In this document: positions 1 to 8,788 of the stretch, in pieces
Numbering within the stretch: the first letter of the stretch is position 1
Layout of the letters: each line of letters begins with the position of its first letter
Source: a virus
DNA length: 64,000 nucleotides
Strand: one strand, 5' to 3'
Virus record (IMG/VR): IMGVR_UViG_3300031455_000001
Span: 62,001-126,000 of that record
Notes under the pieces: model-generated
Told to the model about the DNA's origin: nothing
Seen by the model: only the letters and a program-made list of their open reading frames with translations
Databases searched by the model: none
Translations under genes and position numbers: made by a program

Positions 1-427
1 ATAGATCGGCATCTTTCACTTTTTGTATATTGCTTTTATTTAGAGCTATCCTTTTTTCATCTTTTACTTCATTTAACCCTTTTAGAGTTAGCATTTCTTT
101 GATACCATGACCGTTGCTACGTTCACCGAAAATATAATCTACACTTTCTGTGTAATTTGATAAATATCTTCTCATGATTGTTGCTGAGGATATTCCATCT
201 GCATCGCAATCATATGAAACTACAATCTTCTCACCGTTGCTTATCGCCATGATGATCCTATTAATGGCTTCTTCGATATTTTTAAGAAAATAAGGGTCTA
301 CTAGATGCTCCTGTGTTGGATTTAAAAAGGTGTCTACATCTGAAATTCCTCTTATTTTGGCAATTTTCTGTTTTACTGTATCCTCAACGTTAAGTCTGGC
401 TTTATGCCTCTTTTCTACCCACTTCAT
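1..427 (-). CDS. DHH/RecJ-like single-strand exonuclease, N-terminal part
   Basis: The gene runs off the left edge; about 142 residues are visible from the ATG at 427. They carry the DHH-family motif I as SYDCDADGISS (usual form DxDxDG), which binds the catalytic Mn2+, followed by a Rossmann-like segment and GERSNGHGIKEM. RecJ-type enzymes degrade 5' ends of single-stranded DNA during recombination and repair. The start overlaps the end of the upstream gene by 26 bp, so translation is probably coupled. It is the last visible gene of the replication operon, after primase and helicase, the place of RecJ-like YorK in SPbeta (from memory). The C-terminal DHHA1 part is not visible. Confidence 0.85.
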   Translation of the reverse strand, partial: MKWVEKRHKARLNVEDTVKQKIAKIRGISDVDTFLNPTQEHLVDPYFLKNIEEAINRIIMAISNGEKIVVSYDCDADGISSATIMRRYLSNYTESVDYIFGERSNGHGIKEMLTLKGLNEVKDEKRIALNKSNIQKVKDADL

Positions 428-767
428 CTTCAGCAATGCCCTCCTCTGGCTGTGAATGCAGGTCTTCATAAGAGATGGTTTTGTTAATTTCACCCATTTC
501 ATCATATCCCTTTGCCATGCTCATAATTTTATCTAAAGATTCAATACATTTAATGTATTGATAAAAAGCTTCATGCTCTAATTTTGTAGCGTAATCTTTT
601 TGATCTTTATATAAACTGTTGATAAATTTTGAAATATCTTTTAATTTTTCATCTGAATATCCTAGTTCATTCAAAACAAAAACCAATCTTTCTCTCTTAC
701 CCAAAGTGTCAATGAGATATAATGATGAAGTCATTTTTGCTACTGTTTTATCTAGATCTCTACCCAT
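402..767 (-). CDS. hypothetical protein in replication operon
   Basis: A 121-residue charged, helical protein without a motif I recognise; the C-terminus is acidic (EEGIAEDEVGRKEA). A clear ribosome binding site (AAGGGGAG) precedes the ATG at 767. It overlaps the RecJ-like gene downstream and lies in the primase-helicase operon, so a replication accessory role is plausible but only by context. Confidence 0.75.
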   Translation of the reverse strand: MGRDLDKTVAKMTSSLYLIDTLGKRERLVFVLNELGYSDEKLKDISKFINSLYKDQKDYATKLEHEAFYQYIKCIESLDKIMSMAKGYDEMGEINKTISYEDLHSQPEEGIAEDEVGRKEA

Positions 768-820
768 CTCTGCAACTCCCCTTATCTTTAAGCCATATAA
801 CCTAATGTTTTATTAGGTTA

Positions 821-1033
821 TTATTTTCGCAAACTTAAAACTGGCGTAGTGATCTTACCTTTATTAGCTTTAGCTACTGCATCAAAATAATTTTTAGCAT
901 CAATTCGAGTGCCTTCAAACGTCACGACCACATCTTTCTTGTCGATTGTCATAACTACATAGAAATTACGCTTCTTAACTGTTTTAAGATCTGCAAATCG
1001 ATTACCTTTTAGAATATTTTTGTCTACACGCAT
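821..1033 (-). CDS. small basic hypothetical protein
   Basis: A 70-residue lysine-rich protein with a beta-strand pattern (NFYVVMTIDKKDVVVTFEGT), preceded by GGAGGAATTTAACA. No family recognised. It sits between the coiled-coil gene at 1057 and the gene at 402 in the replication operon; nucleic-acid binding is possible from charge alone. Confidence 0.7.
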   Translation of the reverse strand: MRVDKNILKGNRFADLKTVKKRNFYVVMTIDKKDVVVTFEGTRIDAKNYFDAVAKANKGKITTPVLSLRK

Positions 1034-1056
1034 TGTTAAATTCCTCCGTTAAATGA

Positions 1057-1503
1057 TTATTTTTTGTATTTGTAATTATTAAATCCTTCTAATTCGTGAA
1101 ATGCTTTAAGTTTGTATTGTGTGTGAACCCTCTGTTTCTTCAGAGTCTCAAACATTTTTAGGCTACTATCTACTGGCGTTTTAATTGTTCTATTGTATTG
1201 TTGAATAAACGACTGTAGCCTCTGTCTTTCTTGCATTCTATTTTTGATCTTACGTCTCTCTAGACGCACCTCTTTAATCATTGCAGAAAGATTGTATCCT
1301 TCAGAAGCGTTGAATTTGTGAAACTCAATCATATGTAAAATATCTTCTTGCATTAAATCTAATCTCTGAAGCTCTTTTCTTATTTCATCATCACTACTTA
1401 GATCCATTGAAATCTCTTCCATTGCTTTCATTGCTATTGCCAAATTCTCTCTGTAGTCAATTTGATGAATCTTTTCGTTTTTAACAAAATCTAATTTTGA
1501 CAT
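1057..1503 (-). CDS. helical coiled-coil hypothetical protein
   Basis: A 148-residue, strongly helical, charged protein (repeated E/K/R heptads such as MIKEVRLERRKIKNRMQERQ). The start at 1503 is preferred to 1512 because AAGGAGTTGTGGCGA precedes it. It has its own consensus promoter at 1536-1564, inside the 3' end of the primase gene. Function unknown. Confidence 0.7.
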   Translation of the reverse strand: MSKLDFVKNEKIHQIDYRENLAIAMKAMEEISMDLSSDDEIRKELQRLDLMQEDILHMIEFHKFNASEGYNLSAMIKEVRLERRKIKNRMQERQRLQSFIQQYNRTIKTPVDSSLKMFETLKKQRVHTQYKLKAFHELEGFNNYKYKK

Positions 1504-1535
1504 TCGCCACAACTCCTTATGTTTAATATATTATT

Positions 1536-1564
1536 AGTATACCATTATTTTTTGTTGTTGTCAA
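1536..1564 (-). promoter_or_regulatory. sigma-A promoter inside the primase 3' end
   Basis: On the minus strand TTGACA (1559-1564), 17-bp spacer ending ATAATGG, then TATACT (1536-1541). It overlaps the last codons of the primase gene and points to the 1057-1503 gene, giving the distal part of the operon separate expression. Confidence 0.7.
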
Positions 1565-2636
1565 TGGGCTTTGTGTTTTTAATTTCGAATATACATTCAT
1601 TAACAAGTCTATTCCAAACTTGCAATCCTCTATCAATGGGCGAATCTTTATTTCCCAATAGATCATTATTGTCGTACATAGCAAAAACCTTTCGACCGTC
1701 AAAGATCTTTGATTGATTCCTGATATCATCAAGATTGATGCCTTTGTCATAGCACAGTACAATCTCTACATCTAAACCTAACTGTTTAATAATGTGAGCC
1801 TGTTCAATAGAAATTTCTGATGATCCAATGCCAAGCGTGTTGTATACTTTGTTGCTGAAAGCTTTCATGCATGATTTTTCTGCCTCAAAAATATAAACCC
1901 TTTTTTCACTTAAAATATACGGATGAGCCATATGGAGATTAAACCATTCCATCCTATTTTGAAATCTGTGTAAGTAAAGATATTTTCTATCATCATCTTC
2001 ATCTCTTAATATTCTACCTTTAATTCCTACTAATTTGCCAAATCGATTCCTCATAGGTATTGTGATTCTTTTGGACTCAAGATCAAATCCAACTCCATAA
2101 TATTTTTGAGTTCTATATGAAATACCTTCCATTAGCCAATCGTATGAAGGGTATGGGATAAAGTCGTTCAATACTGTTTCAGGTAATATAGGGTTAGGCT
2201 GTATATTCACATCGTTCTTTCTCTTATTTCTTATTCCTAATAACCAATTTAAACTTGAATCTTTTTGATCTTCTTTAAAAGCATCATTAGCTAAATGCTT
2301 TAACCCACAAATGTCACTGATAAAATTCTTTGAATTGTTTAGGTTGCTCTTTATTTCCTCTCCACGCTTGTCAAAGTGGACATAACTGATTAAATCAAAT
2401 AGATCAGAAGAAGGAAAGTCTGACTGATTTCTAATAGTAGATGATAATGAATCATTCAATTTCACCTGTACTGCCCTTTTGTTTTTACTGTTAAATTTGC
2501 CAAATGGCAGTTGGCACGTGATGAGGTTTCCATTCTGTTCATATTTTACATATTCACAATCAATTTCCTCTAATAACTTTTCGATTTTTTCCGTATTATC
2601 TAGGAGATGTTTTTTTATGATTTTGAATACATTCAC
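1545..2636 (-). CDS. DnaG-type DNA primase
   Basis: A 363-residue primase of the short phage type. The N-terminal ~90 residues have the layout of the DnaG CHC2 domain (NLITCQLPFG ... SDFPSSDLFDLISYVHF) but only one cysteine remains, so the zinc site is probably lost. A catalytic core segment follows (YDWLMEGISYRTQKYYGVGFDLESKRITIPMR... region, residues ~165-200). The TOPRIM domain is seen as YIFEAEKSCMKAF near residue 250 and AMYDNND near 320. Start GTG at 2636 behind AAGGTGG. It follows the helicase gene directly, so the two probably form the primosome. Confidence 0.85.
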   Translation of the reverse strand: MNVFKIIKKHLLDNTEKIEKLLEEIDCEYVKYEQNGNLITCQLPFGKFNSKNKRAVQVKLNDSLSSTIRNQSDFPSSDLFDLISYVHFDKRGEEIKSNLNNSKNFISDICGLKHLANDAFKEDQKDSSLNWLLGIRNKRKNDVNIQPNPILPETVLNDFIPYPSYDWLMEGISYRTQKYYGVGFDLESKRITIPMRNRFGKLVGIKGRILRDEDDDRKYLYLHRFQNRMEWFNLHMAHPYILSEKRVYIFEAEKSCMKAFSNKVYNTLGIGSSEISIEQAHIIKQLGLDVEIVLCYDKGINLDDIRNQSKIFDGRKVFAMYDNNDLLGNKDSPIDRGLQVWNRLVNECIFEIKNTKPIDNNKK

Positions 2637-2664
2637 GTTGAAACCACCTTTTTAATACGGAAGC

Positions 2665-4179
2665 TTACACTTTCGCCATTCTTGTAACATCAAAATAAGC
2701 CACTTCTCTCCATGTATTGAAATTATAATTTACATCATAGACAATACCAATATCTGATTCACCTTCTCGATTCTTAGCAATAAACAGCAACATGTATTGC
2801 CTTTCTGGTTTTAATTCATATGGCTTCCTACTCCATTTGCCAGAAAGCTTATGTAGTTCCTCGTCCCAATTATAGGCGTGGATTGGGTTTTTACCACCTT
2901 CAAATTCGTCATGGTAAATTAATCTACCCATTAAGACTACTCCAGCAACTTCAACTATTTCTAATGATTTACCAACTGATGATAGGTCTAAAGCTCTGTA
3001 TTCCTTACCTATTTTCAGTTGAACCGTTGCTAAGGTGGCGCAATTATTAGCATCTGACTTTATTGAGTCATAAAGTTTTTGTGCTGAATCACTAAATTCT
3101 TGCCAACGTGCATTTTCTCCAGTTCCTACTTCTGGTTTAAATGTGTCAAAGAATACGTATTTATAACCAAGAGGGCGATACAATTCAATCCTGCTGATCA
3201 CATCATCGATTCTATATTTAGTTAGTTCAACAAATTTGATCATGTCTTTTCGATGTGTGTAAAGCCATTCTTTAGCTTCTATGAGCCTATCTTTTGTCTC
3301 TTTGTCAAATTTACCTTCTGCCAACTTAGTTCTGGAGATAGGCTTATTTAAGATGCTTGAAGATACTGTTGCAAGCAGAAGTATTCTCCACTTTAAAACA
3401 CCTTCCTCATTAGCAAATATAATGCCTTTCTCATTATCATGTAGCAAGCTCATTACCCCTGCGTGCATGCCGAATGAAGTCTTACCCATTCCAGAAGATA
3501 AAACTAGATACATCAACGTGCCTTCTTTCCACCCTTTTATCTTCTTGTTTAATCTAGGCGTGTCATGAAAAAGAAGACCCATTGTCTCTCCAGCATCCAT
3601 CATTGCTATTGTCTCATCTAGATCGTCAATAAGATTATGTTCTTTAACCTCACCGCTGTTTACATTCATGAATGCTTCCTTATGTTTGAATTGAAAGTAC
3701 ATTTTTAACTGTTGAAGGTTCATTTGTGCCAATTTGTTCACCAAATTAGTATTATATGTATTGATTAATCCGTTTTTTGCGAATTTCCTTAGTGTTTCAT
3801 ACTTCTGCACTTCACTGAAGTGATATTCATCATTTTCTTTATCTACGTGGCATTCTTCCTTCAATATTTTTATGCTATTATACTCCCCAAACTCTTCATA
3901 ATAATATTGAATACCTTTTTTCCCTTTCTTTTCTTTTCTAGAAGAAACAAATGAATACGCTGTAACATCGTCAAATGTTCTAACGCCATTATCATACATC
4001 TCTTTGCCTAGCCAAAAATAAAAAAACCACTTATTGTTTGTAAAAGTTTCTTTTTCTATATTATGACTTCTATATTTTTGATAAAGAGAAGGTGTTTTCC
4101 ATAGATAACCCACAAATAATTGTTCATGAATTTCACTTGGTACTATAAATTTCTCTTTGCTGTCTATCAATTCTGCCAA
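2665..4179 (-). CDS. DnaB-type replicative helicase
   Basis: About 504 residues. The RecA-like C-terminal half shows the Walker A motif SSGMGKTSFG near residue 225, then IIFANEE and the hydrophobic strand YVFFDTF (Walker B) typical of DnaB-family hexameric 5'-3' helicases. TTG at 4179 is placed well behind AGAGGTG; GTG at 4188 is the alternative. It lies between the zinc protein at 4191 and the primase, the order expected of a helicase-primase pair. In SPbeta the corresponding helicase is YorI (from memory). Confidence 0.88.
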   Translation of the reverse strand: MAELIDSKEKFIVPSEIHEQLFVGYLWKTPSLYQKYRSHNIEKETFTNNKWFFYFWLGKEMYDNGVRTFDDVTAYSFVSSRKEKKGKKGIQYYYEEFGEYNSIKILKEECHVDKENDEYHFSEVQKYETLRKFAKNGLINTYNTNLVNKLAQMNLQQLKMYFQFKHKEAFMNVNSGEVKEHNLIDDLDETIAMMDAGETMGLLFHDTPRLNKKIKGWKEGTLMYLVLSSGMGKTSFGMHAGVMSLLHDNEKGIIFANEEGVLKWRILLLATVSSSILNKPISRTKLAEGKFDKETKDRLIEAKEWLYTHRKDMIKFVELTKYRIDDVISRIELYRPLGYKYVFFDTFKPEVGTGENARWQEFSDSAQKLYDSIKSDANNCATLATVQLKIGKEYRALDLSSVGKSLEIVEVAGVVLMGRLIYHDEFEGGKNPIHAYNWDEELHKLSGKWSRKPYELKPERQYMLLFIAKNREGESDIGIVYDVNYNFNTWREVAYFDVTRMAKV

Positions 4180-4190
4180 ATAAAACACCT

Positions 4191-4793
4191 CTAATTCAAT
4201 AAATCTGATATATCCATTTCATCTGTCTTTTTACCTTTGCCACTCTTAGTTTCAACTGTTTTTATAATCTCATTATCAATATTTTGTGCGGCTACTTTTC
4301 TCTCAGCAATAGATTCTCTCATCTCATTTTCTTTAATTCTACTTTCAACGAGTGATAATTTATCACAGACAATAGCAAGTGCGTATCTCAAAGCATTAGT
4401 TAATCCGCCAAAATCTTTTTTTGAGTTCCAGTATTGTATTGTCTCTGAGCAATATTCAAAAGTTTTTGCTATTAGGATATAGCTGTAGCCTTTTTTATAT
4501 TTATAATCATCTCTGCCAAAAAATTTAGTCCCATTACGTAAATCTTGAAGAAAAGGGTATATGCCATTAGGGATGGTTTTTGCTCCATATATCTTCTTTA
4601 TCACTTCAATAAGAATATCTAATTCTTCTTTCTCTTTTGCTTTAAACTTTTTCTCTTTCAAATGGTGAATGTGACATTTTTTGTGATAAAATTTGTTTAC
4701 AGGCTTCTTAACCCCAACAACTTCAATGATCATATCATCTTTATTTGTATCATCGATCTTACACCTTGCACATTTTCTTGTTTTTTTTGCCAA
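4191..4793 (-). CDS. zinc-finger protein upstream of the helicase (possible loader)
   Basis: A 200-residue protein. The N-terminus has a likely zinc site, CARC at residues 8-11 and FYHKKCHIHH near 36-45; the middle is helical and the tail is charged. Start TTG at 4793 behind GGAGG. It is the first gene of the promoter-led unit with helicase and primase, so helicase loading or origin recognition is a reasonable guess from position only. The same C-x2-C ... H-x2-C pattern recurs in the small proteins at 41676 and 41857. Confidence 0.75.
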   Translation of the reverse strand: MAKKTRKCARCKIDDTNKDDMIIEVVGVKKPVNKFYHKKCHIHHLKEKKFKAKEKEELDILIEVIKKIYGAKTIPNGIYPFLQDLRNGTKFFGRDDYKYKKGYSYILIAKTFEYCSETIQYWNSKKDFGGLTNALRYALAIVCDKLSLVESRIKENEMRESIAERKVAAQNIDNEIIKTVETKSGKGKKTDEMDISDLLN

Positions 4794-4818
4794 ATCAACA
4801 ACCTCCTAACGTATATTA

Positions 4819-4847
4819 ATTATACCATTATTTATTGCTATTGTCAA
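4819..4847 (-). promoter_or_regulatory. sigma-A promoter of the helicase-primase unit
   Basis: Minus strand TTGACA (4842-4847), 17-bp spacer ending AATAATGG, TATAAT (4819-4824). The TG just upstream of the -10 makes it an extended -10 promoter. The gene at 4793 starts 26 bp downstream of the -10. Confidence 0.8.
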
Positions 4848-4857
4848 GGCTATATGA

Positions 4858-4887
4858 TAAATGGACACCCTTTTGGAGTGTCCATTT
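4858..4887 (-). terminator. hairpin terminator after the kinase gene
   Basis: Inverted repeat AAATGGACAC / GTGTCCATTT closing a short loop, right after the stop at 4893. It separates the 3D-protein/kinase unit from the helicase promoter. Confidence 0.7.
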
Positions 4888-4892
4888 ACTTA

Positions 4893-5438
4893 TCAAAGCT
4901 TTCTCTTTAAAAACATCTTTGTCTCTACATTATTTGAAAATTCTAATATCATAGATACAGCTAGAGGCATTTCTTCTTTGCTGATATTGCTGGTGTTAAT
5001 GTTTAAGGCTAACGATTGACCTAAATTACTAGACAGTACCTCATCGTACTTTTCTAAAATAGATCTTACATTTTCTGACTTAATCATATCATCGCCGCGC
5101 GCCATCATTCTATTTTTTATTTTTTCTTCCGATGCAGTAACATATACCATCAGTGCATTTTTACTGGTTTTATCTGCCAATTCATCAAACTGTAGATAAT
5201 TCATTAGAGGATAGTCAAATAATGTTCCATATACCAAATTAGACATATAAAATCTATCAATGATTATATTCTCACGATCCAACAACTTAGACATATGATC
5301 GTACATTCCATCTCCGCCAAGCTCAGAGATTTGAAATGAAGACCCTTTTACAATTTTATAGCCTGTTTTTTTAGAAAGCAACTCTGCTATTGTTGATTTT
5401 CCAGCACAATCACAGCCTTCAATGATAATTATAGACAT
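4893..5438 (-). CDS. P-loop (deoxy)nucleoside monophosphate kinase
   Basis: A 181-residue kinase of the thymidylate-kinase-like fold. The P-loop is IIEGCDCAGKSTIAELL (residues 4-20); a DR motif IIIDRFYMSNLVYG follows near residue 60, and a lid-like RMMARGDD lies near 110. It would phosphorylate a (deoxy)nucleotide for phage DNA synthesis; the substrate cannot be read from sequence. It starts 4 bp after the 3D-domain gene behind GAAGGAAAG, so the two are cotranscribed. SPbeta carries a comparable kinase, YorS (from memory). Confidence 0.8.
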   Translation of the reverse strand: MSIIIIEGCDCAGKSTIAELLSKKTGYKIVKGSSFQISELGGDGMYDHMSKLLDRENIIIDRFYMSNLVYGTLFDYPLMNYLQFDELADKTSKNALMVYVTASEEKIKNRMMARGDDMIKSENVRSILEKYDEVLSSNLGQSLALNINTSNISKEEMPLAVSMILEFSNNVETKMFLKRKL

Positions 5439-5442
5439 CTAT

Positions 5443-6216
5443 TCACTTTCCTTCTCTCAATACAGTTATTGTTGCGCTCTGCCTTCCAAAATTTAATGCC
5501 TCATCTGTGCTACCCACTAGGAAATCGACTATATTTCCATTAATAGCTCCTCCAGTGTCAAGGCTGACGGCTTCAAATACTTCACCATTATTCAGCTCCA
5601 CACTGACAATGGAGTGCATTGGTATTACATTGGGATCAGTTGCGATAATTCTTCTACCTTCATAGTAAATGGTATCCCTTACATCAACGCCTGTAGCTGT
5701 TACGCCTGTGCATCCTTCAGCGCACATACCGATATAGGCTGTCATCTCTGCATTTATTTGACGACCACTTGCAACTTGAGCTTCAGTTTCTACAATGTCA
5801 ATTGCGTCCACAACACTTCCTTCGTCATCAATCTTAAAATTTACTTCTGCAACCTCTTGTTTTTCCAATTCCAATTGTAACTGACTTGACTTTTCTTTTT
5901 CCGATACCAATTCTGACTCTAACTGCTCAACTTGACTGACTAATGTGTCAATACTATCTTTCTGCTCATTGATTTGAAGTTCCTGCTCATCGATAACCTC
6001 TGTCTTGGCATTCAAATCATTATCCTTATCCTCAATAAAAACCTCTAGGTTGGCTATCTCGGTTGACTTATTTTTTATGTCATCCTGTAGTTCAATGTTT
6101 TCATTAATTGACTCACTATATAAGTGTTGTGTGTAGAGTAAGGCAGATACTACGCAAACTGTTAAAGTCAATGCCAATGCTGTGCTAACCTTTTTTATTG
6201 TTTTGTTATTTTTCAT
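5443..6216 (-). CDS. 3D-domain (Asp-Asp-Asp) cell-wall hydrolase, membrane anchored
   Basis: About 257 residues. An N-terminal signal-anchor (residues ~10-30) is followed by a coiled-coil stalk to ~120 and a C-terminal 3D domain: INAEMTAYIG, GVTATGVDV, IIATDPNVIPMHS and the terminal DTGGAINGNIVDFLVG with the conserved aspartates. Such double-psi-barrel domains resemble MltA-type lytic transglycosylases and cleave peptidoglycan. Start at 6216 behind AGGAGTGATAGTT. SPbeta has a 3D protein in its replication cluster (YorM, from memory). Its role within a replication operon is unclear; wall remodelling in the lytic phase is an inference. Confidence 0.82.
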   Translation of the reverse strand: MKNNKTIKKVSTALALTLTVCVVSALLYTQHLYSESINENIELQDDIKNKSTEIANLEVFIEDKDNDLNAKTEVIDEQELQINEQKDSIDTLVSQVEQLESELVSEKEKSSQLQLELEKQEVAEVNFKIDDEGSVVDAIDIVETEAQVASGRQINAEMTAYIGMCAEGCTGVTATGVDVRDTIYYEGRRIIATDPNVIPMHSIVSVELNNGEVFEAVSLDTGGAINGNIVDFLVGSTDEALNFGRQSATITVLREGK

Positions 6217-6273
6217 AACTATCACTCCTAGAATCGTTACTCTAGAGTTTTATTGAGAGGATTATAAAATATT

Positions 6274-6303
6274 ATAGGTTAGGAGAAAAATCTCCCAACC
6301 TAT
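6274..6303 (-). terminator. hairpin terminator
   Basis: ATAGGTT and GGAGA pair with TCTCC and AACCTAT around an AAA loop, just after the stop of the ATPase gene at 6315. Confidence 0.7.
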
Positions 6304-6314
6304 GTTTTTATGTA

Positions 6315-7358
6315 TTAAGCTTTACTTTTTACAAATTCTAATGCTTTGGATAATTCAACTTCATCATCTGATTTTCTATAGTCAACACTTCCTAGATGTT
6401 CTTTGAAATAAGCGCCGCACTCTTTCTTATCTGCAACTTTTAAATCTTTAACGATCAGTCCAATTTCCTCGATAAGCTCATCTGCTGTCTTAACATTTTT
6501 AACACTGTCAACATAAGATTCAACTTTTTTATCTTGTTCAACCTTTTGTTCTTTTTTAGCCTTTTCTACAGCTTTTTTATCTCCACCATACTCTGCTAGA
6601 ATAGCCTCTTCTACAGTATCGATGAAAAGCTTAAAACCATATTCAATTCTATTTGGAACATGGTTGAACCGACTTCCAGCTTCAAGACCAGATTCTCCAC
6701 GGAAATACATATATCGTTTGTCTACTGGAACACCTTTGATTAGTTCTTTAGTCAATTCAATAAAAACAATGAAGTCAACCATGTTTAATACAAGATCTCT
6801 CACACGACCGCTTAGAGAGAGTATTGTCTTGTCATATTTTAACCCTTCACGTGTTTCAAACTGCTTATCCTTATCATGTGTTAGAAAAAACAAAGAAAAT
6901 CCTGCTCGATCTAACTTTGAAATCTGATCGCCCATCTCACGTTCTAACAATTCGTATCCTTTGCCATATGCCAAGTCATTAATTGCCGTATATCGCTTTC
7001 CATCTTTACGTGATTGAGTTTTTAATACATAATCTGTAGCCATCTTACCCATTACGTCAACTGTATCTAGAGCTAAGACTTTATACGTAATGTCATCTTT
7101 GCTTTCTACTAGTTCATCTACCAGCTCAATAAAGTCATTCCAATCATTAATATCATCTGCATGAACTCCATCTAGTGCGCTATATCCTTTTTCAAAAGCG
7201 ATAAGAAGCAATTTTGATAAATCACCATCGAACTTTTCTTTGATGATTCCATGAATTAAAGATGTTTTTCCACTTTTTGGACGTCCAGCAATAATGTATT
7301 TATATTGAAAAACGTCTGCGACAACTTTATGACCTTTTACCTTAGACAATCTACTCAT
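6315..7358 (-). CDS. RecA-fold AAA ATPase (Sak4-like)
   Basis: A 347-residue P-loop ATPase. Walker A is AGRPKSGKTSL at residues 24-34; the Walker B strand is VLALDTVD near residue 95; LFFLTHDKDK near 160 looks like a sensor segment. The C-terminal third is lysine-rich and helical. This is the layout of phage RecA-fold ATPases annotated as Sak4-like, which assist single-strand annealing or recombination with a phage SSB. The SSB-like gene directly upstream supports that. Start ATG at 7358 behind AAGGGGAAAATTAAATAA. Confidence 0.78.
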   Translation of the reverse strand: MSRLSKVKGHKVVADVFQYKYIIAGRPKSGKTSLIHGIIKEKFDGDLSKLLLIAFEKGYSALDGVHADDINDWNDFIELVDELVESKDDITYKVLALDTVDVMGKMATDYVLKTQSRKDGKRYTAINDLAYGKGYELLEREMGDQISKLDRAGFSLFFLTHDKDKQFETREGLKYDKTILSLSGRVRDLVLNMVDFIVFIELTKELIKGVPVDKRYMYFRGESGLEAGSRFNHVPNRIEYGFKLFIDTVEEAILAEYGGDKKAVEKAKKEQKVEQDKKVESYVDSVKNVKTADELIEEIGLIVKDLKVADKKECGAYFKEHLGSVDYRKSDDEVELSKALEFVKSKA

Positions 7359-7394
7359 TTATTTAATTTTCCCCTTTTTCTCCATTATTTATGG

Positions 7395-7419
7395 AGCAGG
7401 GGGATTTCCTGCTGTTTTT
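7395..7419. terminator. GC-rich hairpin with T run on the plus side
   Basis: AGCAGG GGGATTT CCTGCT followed by GTTTTTT on the plus strand. No plus-strand gene precedes it, so it is either a 5' leader hairpin of the ATPase mRNA (minus strand) or it stops antisense transcription. Confidence 0.4.
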
Positions 7420-7474
7420 TAATACCCTATGTTTTATATGTGTTATACCGTTATTTTATGTAATTGTTACATGT

Positions 7475-7505
7475 ATTAGCAATAATTCGGGTGTTCTGTT
7501 ATATG
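7475..7505 (-). repeat. 31-bp operator-like repeat, copy 1
   Basis: First of seven copies of a 31-bp element, reading ATTAGCAATAATT, five or so variable bases, TTCTGTTA and a variable end (plus strand). It is identical over 31 bp to the copy at 15793. It lies upstream of a probable -10 (TATAAC) for the ATPase gene at 6315. Confidence 0.7.
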
Positions 7506-7539
7506 TTTTTTACAACATCTCATAAATTCAGCTTATGAA

Positions 7540-8658
7540 TCAAAACGGAAGGTCGTCTTCATCTTCTTCATCATCATCTACTTCAAATGGGTTAGAAGAC
7601 TTTTTATTCTTGCCACCAAATTCATTGGAATCATCTTCTACTAATTCATCTTTTACAAAGTCGTCTTCTGTATAAACTGCTTTATCCCATCCTTCGACAC
7701 CATTAACCTGCATCTCATTGATATAATTCGTCACAGTGTATGTCTCTGCATGTTTTGGTTTTTGCTTACCACCGAAATCCTTAAACAGATCATCGTCATC
7801 ATCTTCATCTGACTCAACCTCTGTTTTCAAAGCTTTATTCCAAGTTTCTCCATGCAAAGTTAAGACATCACCAAACTTAACCTTATCCTTGATGGTCGAC
7901 ACCATTTTCACCATGCCTTTGTCCGTCTCGCCATTTTCATCAACCCAACGGATAACCATTGTCGTATCATGCCAATCTTCTTTAAAGTCAATAATTCGAC
8001 CAGACAGATAAGCAACTGATTCTTTTTTATCAATATCGATTCCTAGATAAACAATATCTTGCTCAAAGTATGAAACCTCTTCAAATTTCTCATCTTCAAA
8101 ATCGATATCTTTAATCTTGAAGCATCGTTCAATAACGTATTGTTTTTGTTCTACTTCTTGACCTTGTTGATTAGTCCAACGGCTATAACGAATCTCGCCC
8201 TCAATAACAACACTGTCGTCATTAGTCAGGTTTTCATATATCTCTTGAATCGCTACATAATGTGGCAATCCTCTAGTAATCAATTTTCCTTTATCATCAA
8301 GATCAAACCCGATTCGTGACTGAATAACAGCCCAACCATCCTCACGAAGATCGTCTTCAGTTTCTTCCCAAGTTCCAAAAGGAATTTTTTTTCCTTTAAA
8401 GTTTTCATCTTTCTTCCTAAGCTCACTATTCCACATGAACACTTCTGTTGGCTCGTATTCAAAGCGTGTGACATTGATTCTATTTGTATCAGAAGTCTTT
8501 ACTCCAAAGCGAATGCTACGATATGTCTGACCTTGCCGATTGCCTTCCTTGGTTTGTTCCTCTTCTTTATAAGCACCTTGCTGATCAATACCAGCAACCT
8601 TACCAATTACTTTAAATTTGCTTTTTGATTGTACTAATTTTGCTTTTTCTTTTGCCAT
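7540..8658 (-). CDS. large single-stranded-DNA-binding-like protein with SSB acidic tip
   Basis: A 372-residue protein with beta-rich OB-like segments (e.g. SVVIEGEIRYSRW, GDVLTLHGETWNKAL) and a long acidic tail ending DDDEEDEDDLPF. That end matches the acidic tip of bacterial SSB (DDDI/LPF), the docking site for replication partners. It is about twice the length of bacterial SSB and a canonical OB domain is not obvious, so it may be a two-OB phage protein. Start ATG at 8658. Its own promoter is at 8756-8784. Gene order with the ATPase supports a replication/recombination role. Confidence 0.72.
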   Translation of the reverse strand: MAKEKAKLVQSKSKFKVIGKVAGIDQQGAYKEEEQTKEGNRQGQTYRSIRFGVKTSDTNRINVTRFEYEPTEVFMWNSELRKKDENFKGKKIPFGTWEETEDDLREDGWAVIQSRIGFDLDDKGKLITRGLPHYVAIQEIYENLTNDDSVVIEGEIRYSRWTNQQGQEVEQKQYVIERCFKIKDIDFEDEKFEEVSYFEQDIVYLGIDIDKKESVAYLSGRIIDFKEDWHDTTMVIRWVDENGETDKGMVKMVSTIKDKVKFGDVLTLHGETWNKALKTEVESDEDDDDDLFKDFGGKQKPKHAETYTVTNYINEMQVNGVEGWDKAVYTEDDFVKDELVEDDSNEFGGKNKKSSNPFEVDDDEEDEDDLPF

Positions 8659-8755
8659 ATTACTAAATTCTCCCCCATTATACTATTATTTATAACACTT
8701 GCATAAAAAATTGGAGGAAAAAGAGTCTCACCTTTTCCCTCACTCAATATATTAA

Positions 8756-8784
8756 ATTATACCATAATTATTGGTTTTTGTCAA
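8756..8784 (-). promoter_or_regulatory. sigma-A promoter of the SSB-like gene
   Basis: Minus strand TTGACA (8779-8784), 17-bp spacer ending TTATGG, TATAAT (8756-8761), about 100 bp before the start at 8658. Confidence 0.78.
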
Positions 8785-8788
8785 ATCG

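Noticed and set aside
6841-6870. TTCACGTGTTTC as another parS site
   Set aside because: Only the central octamer matches; the right half-site is wrong.
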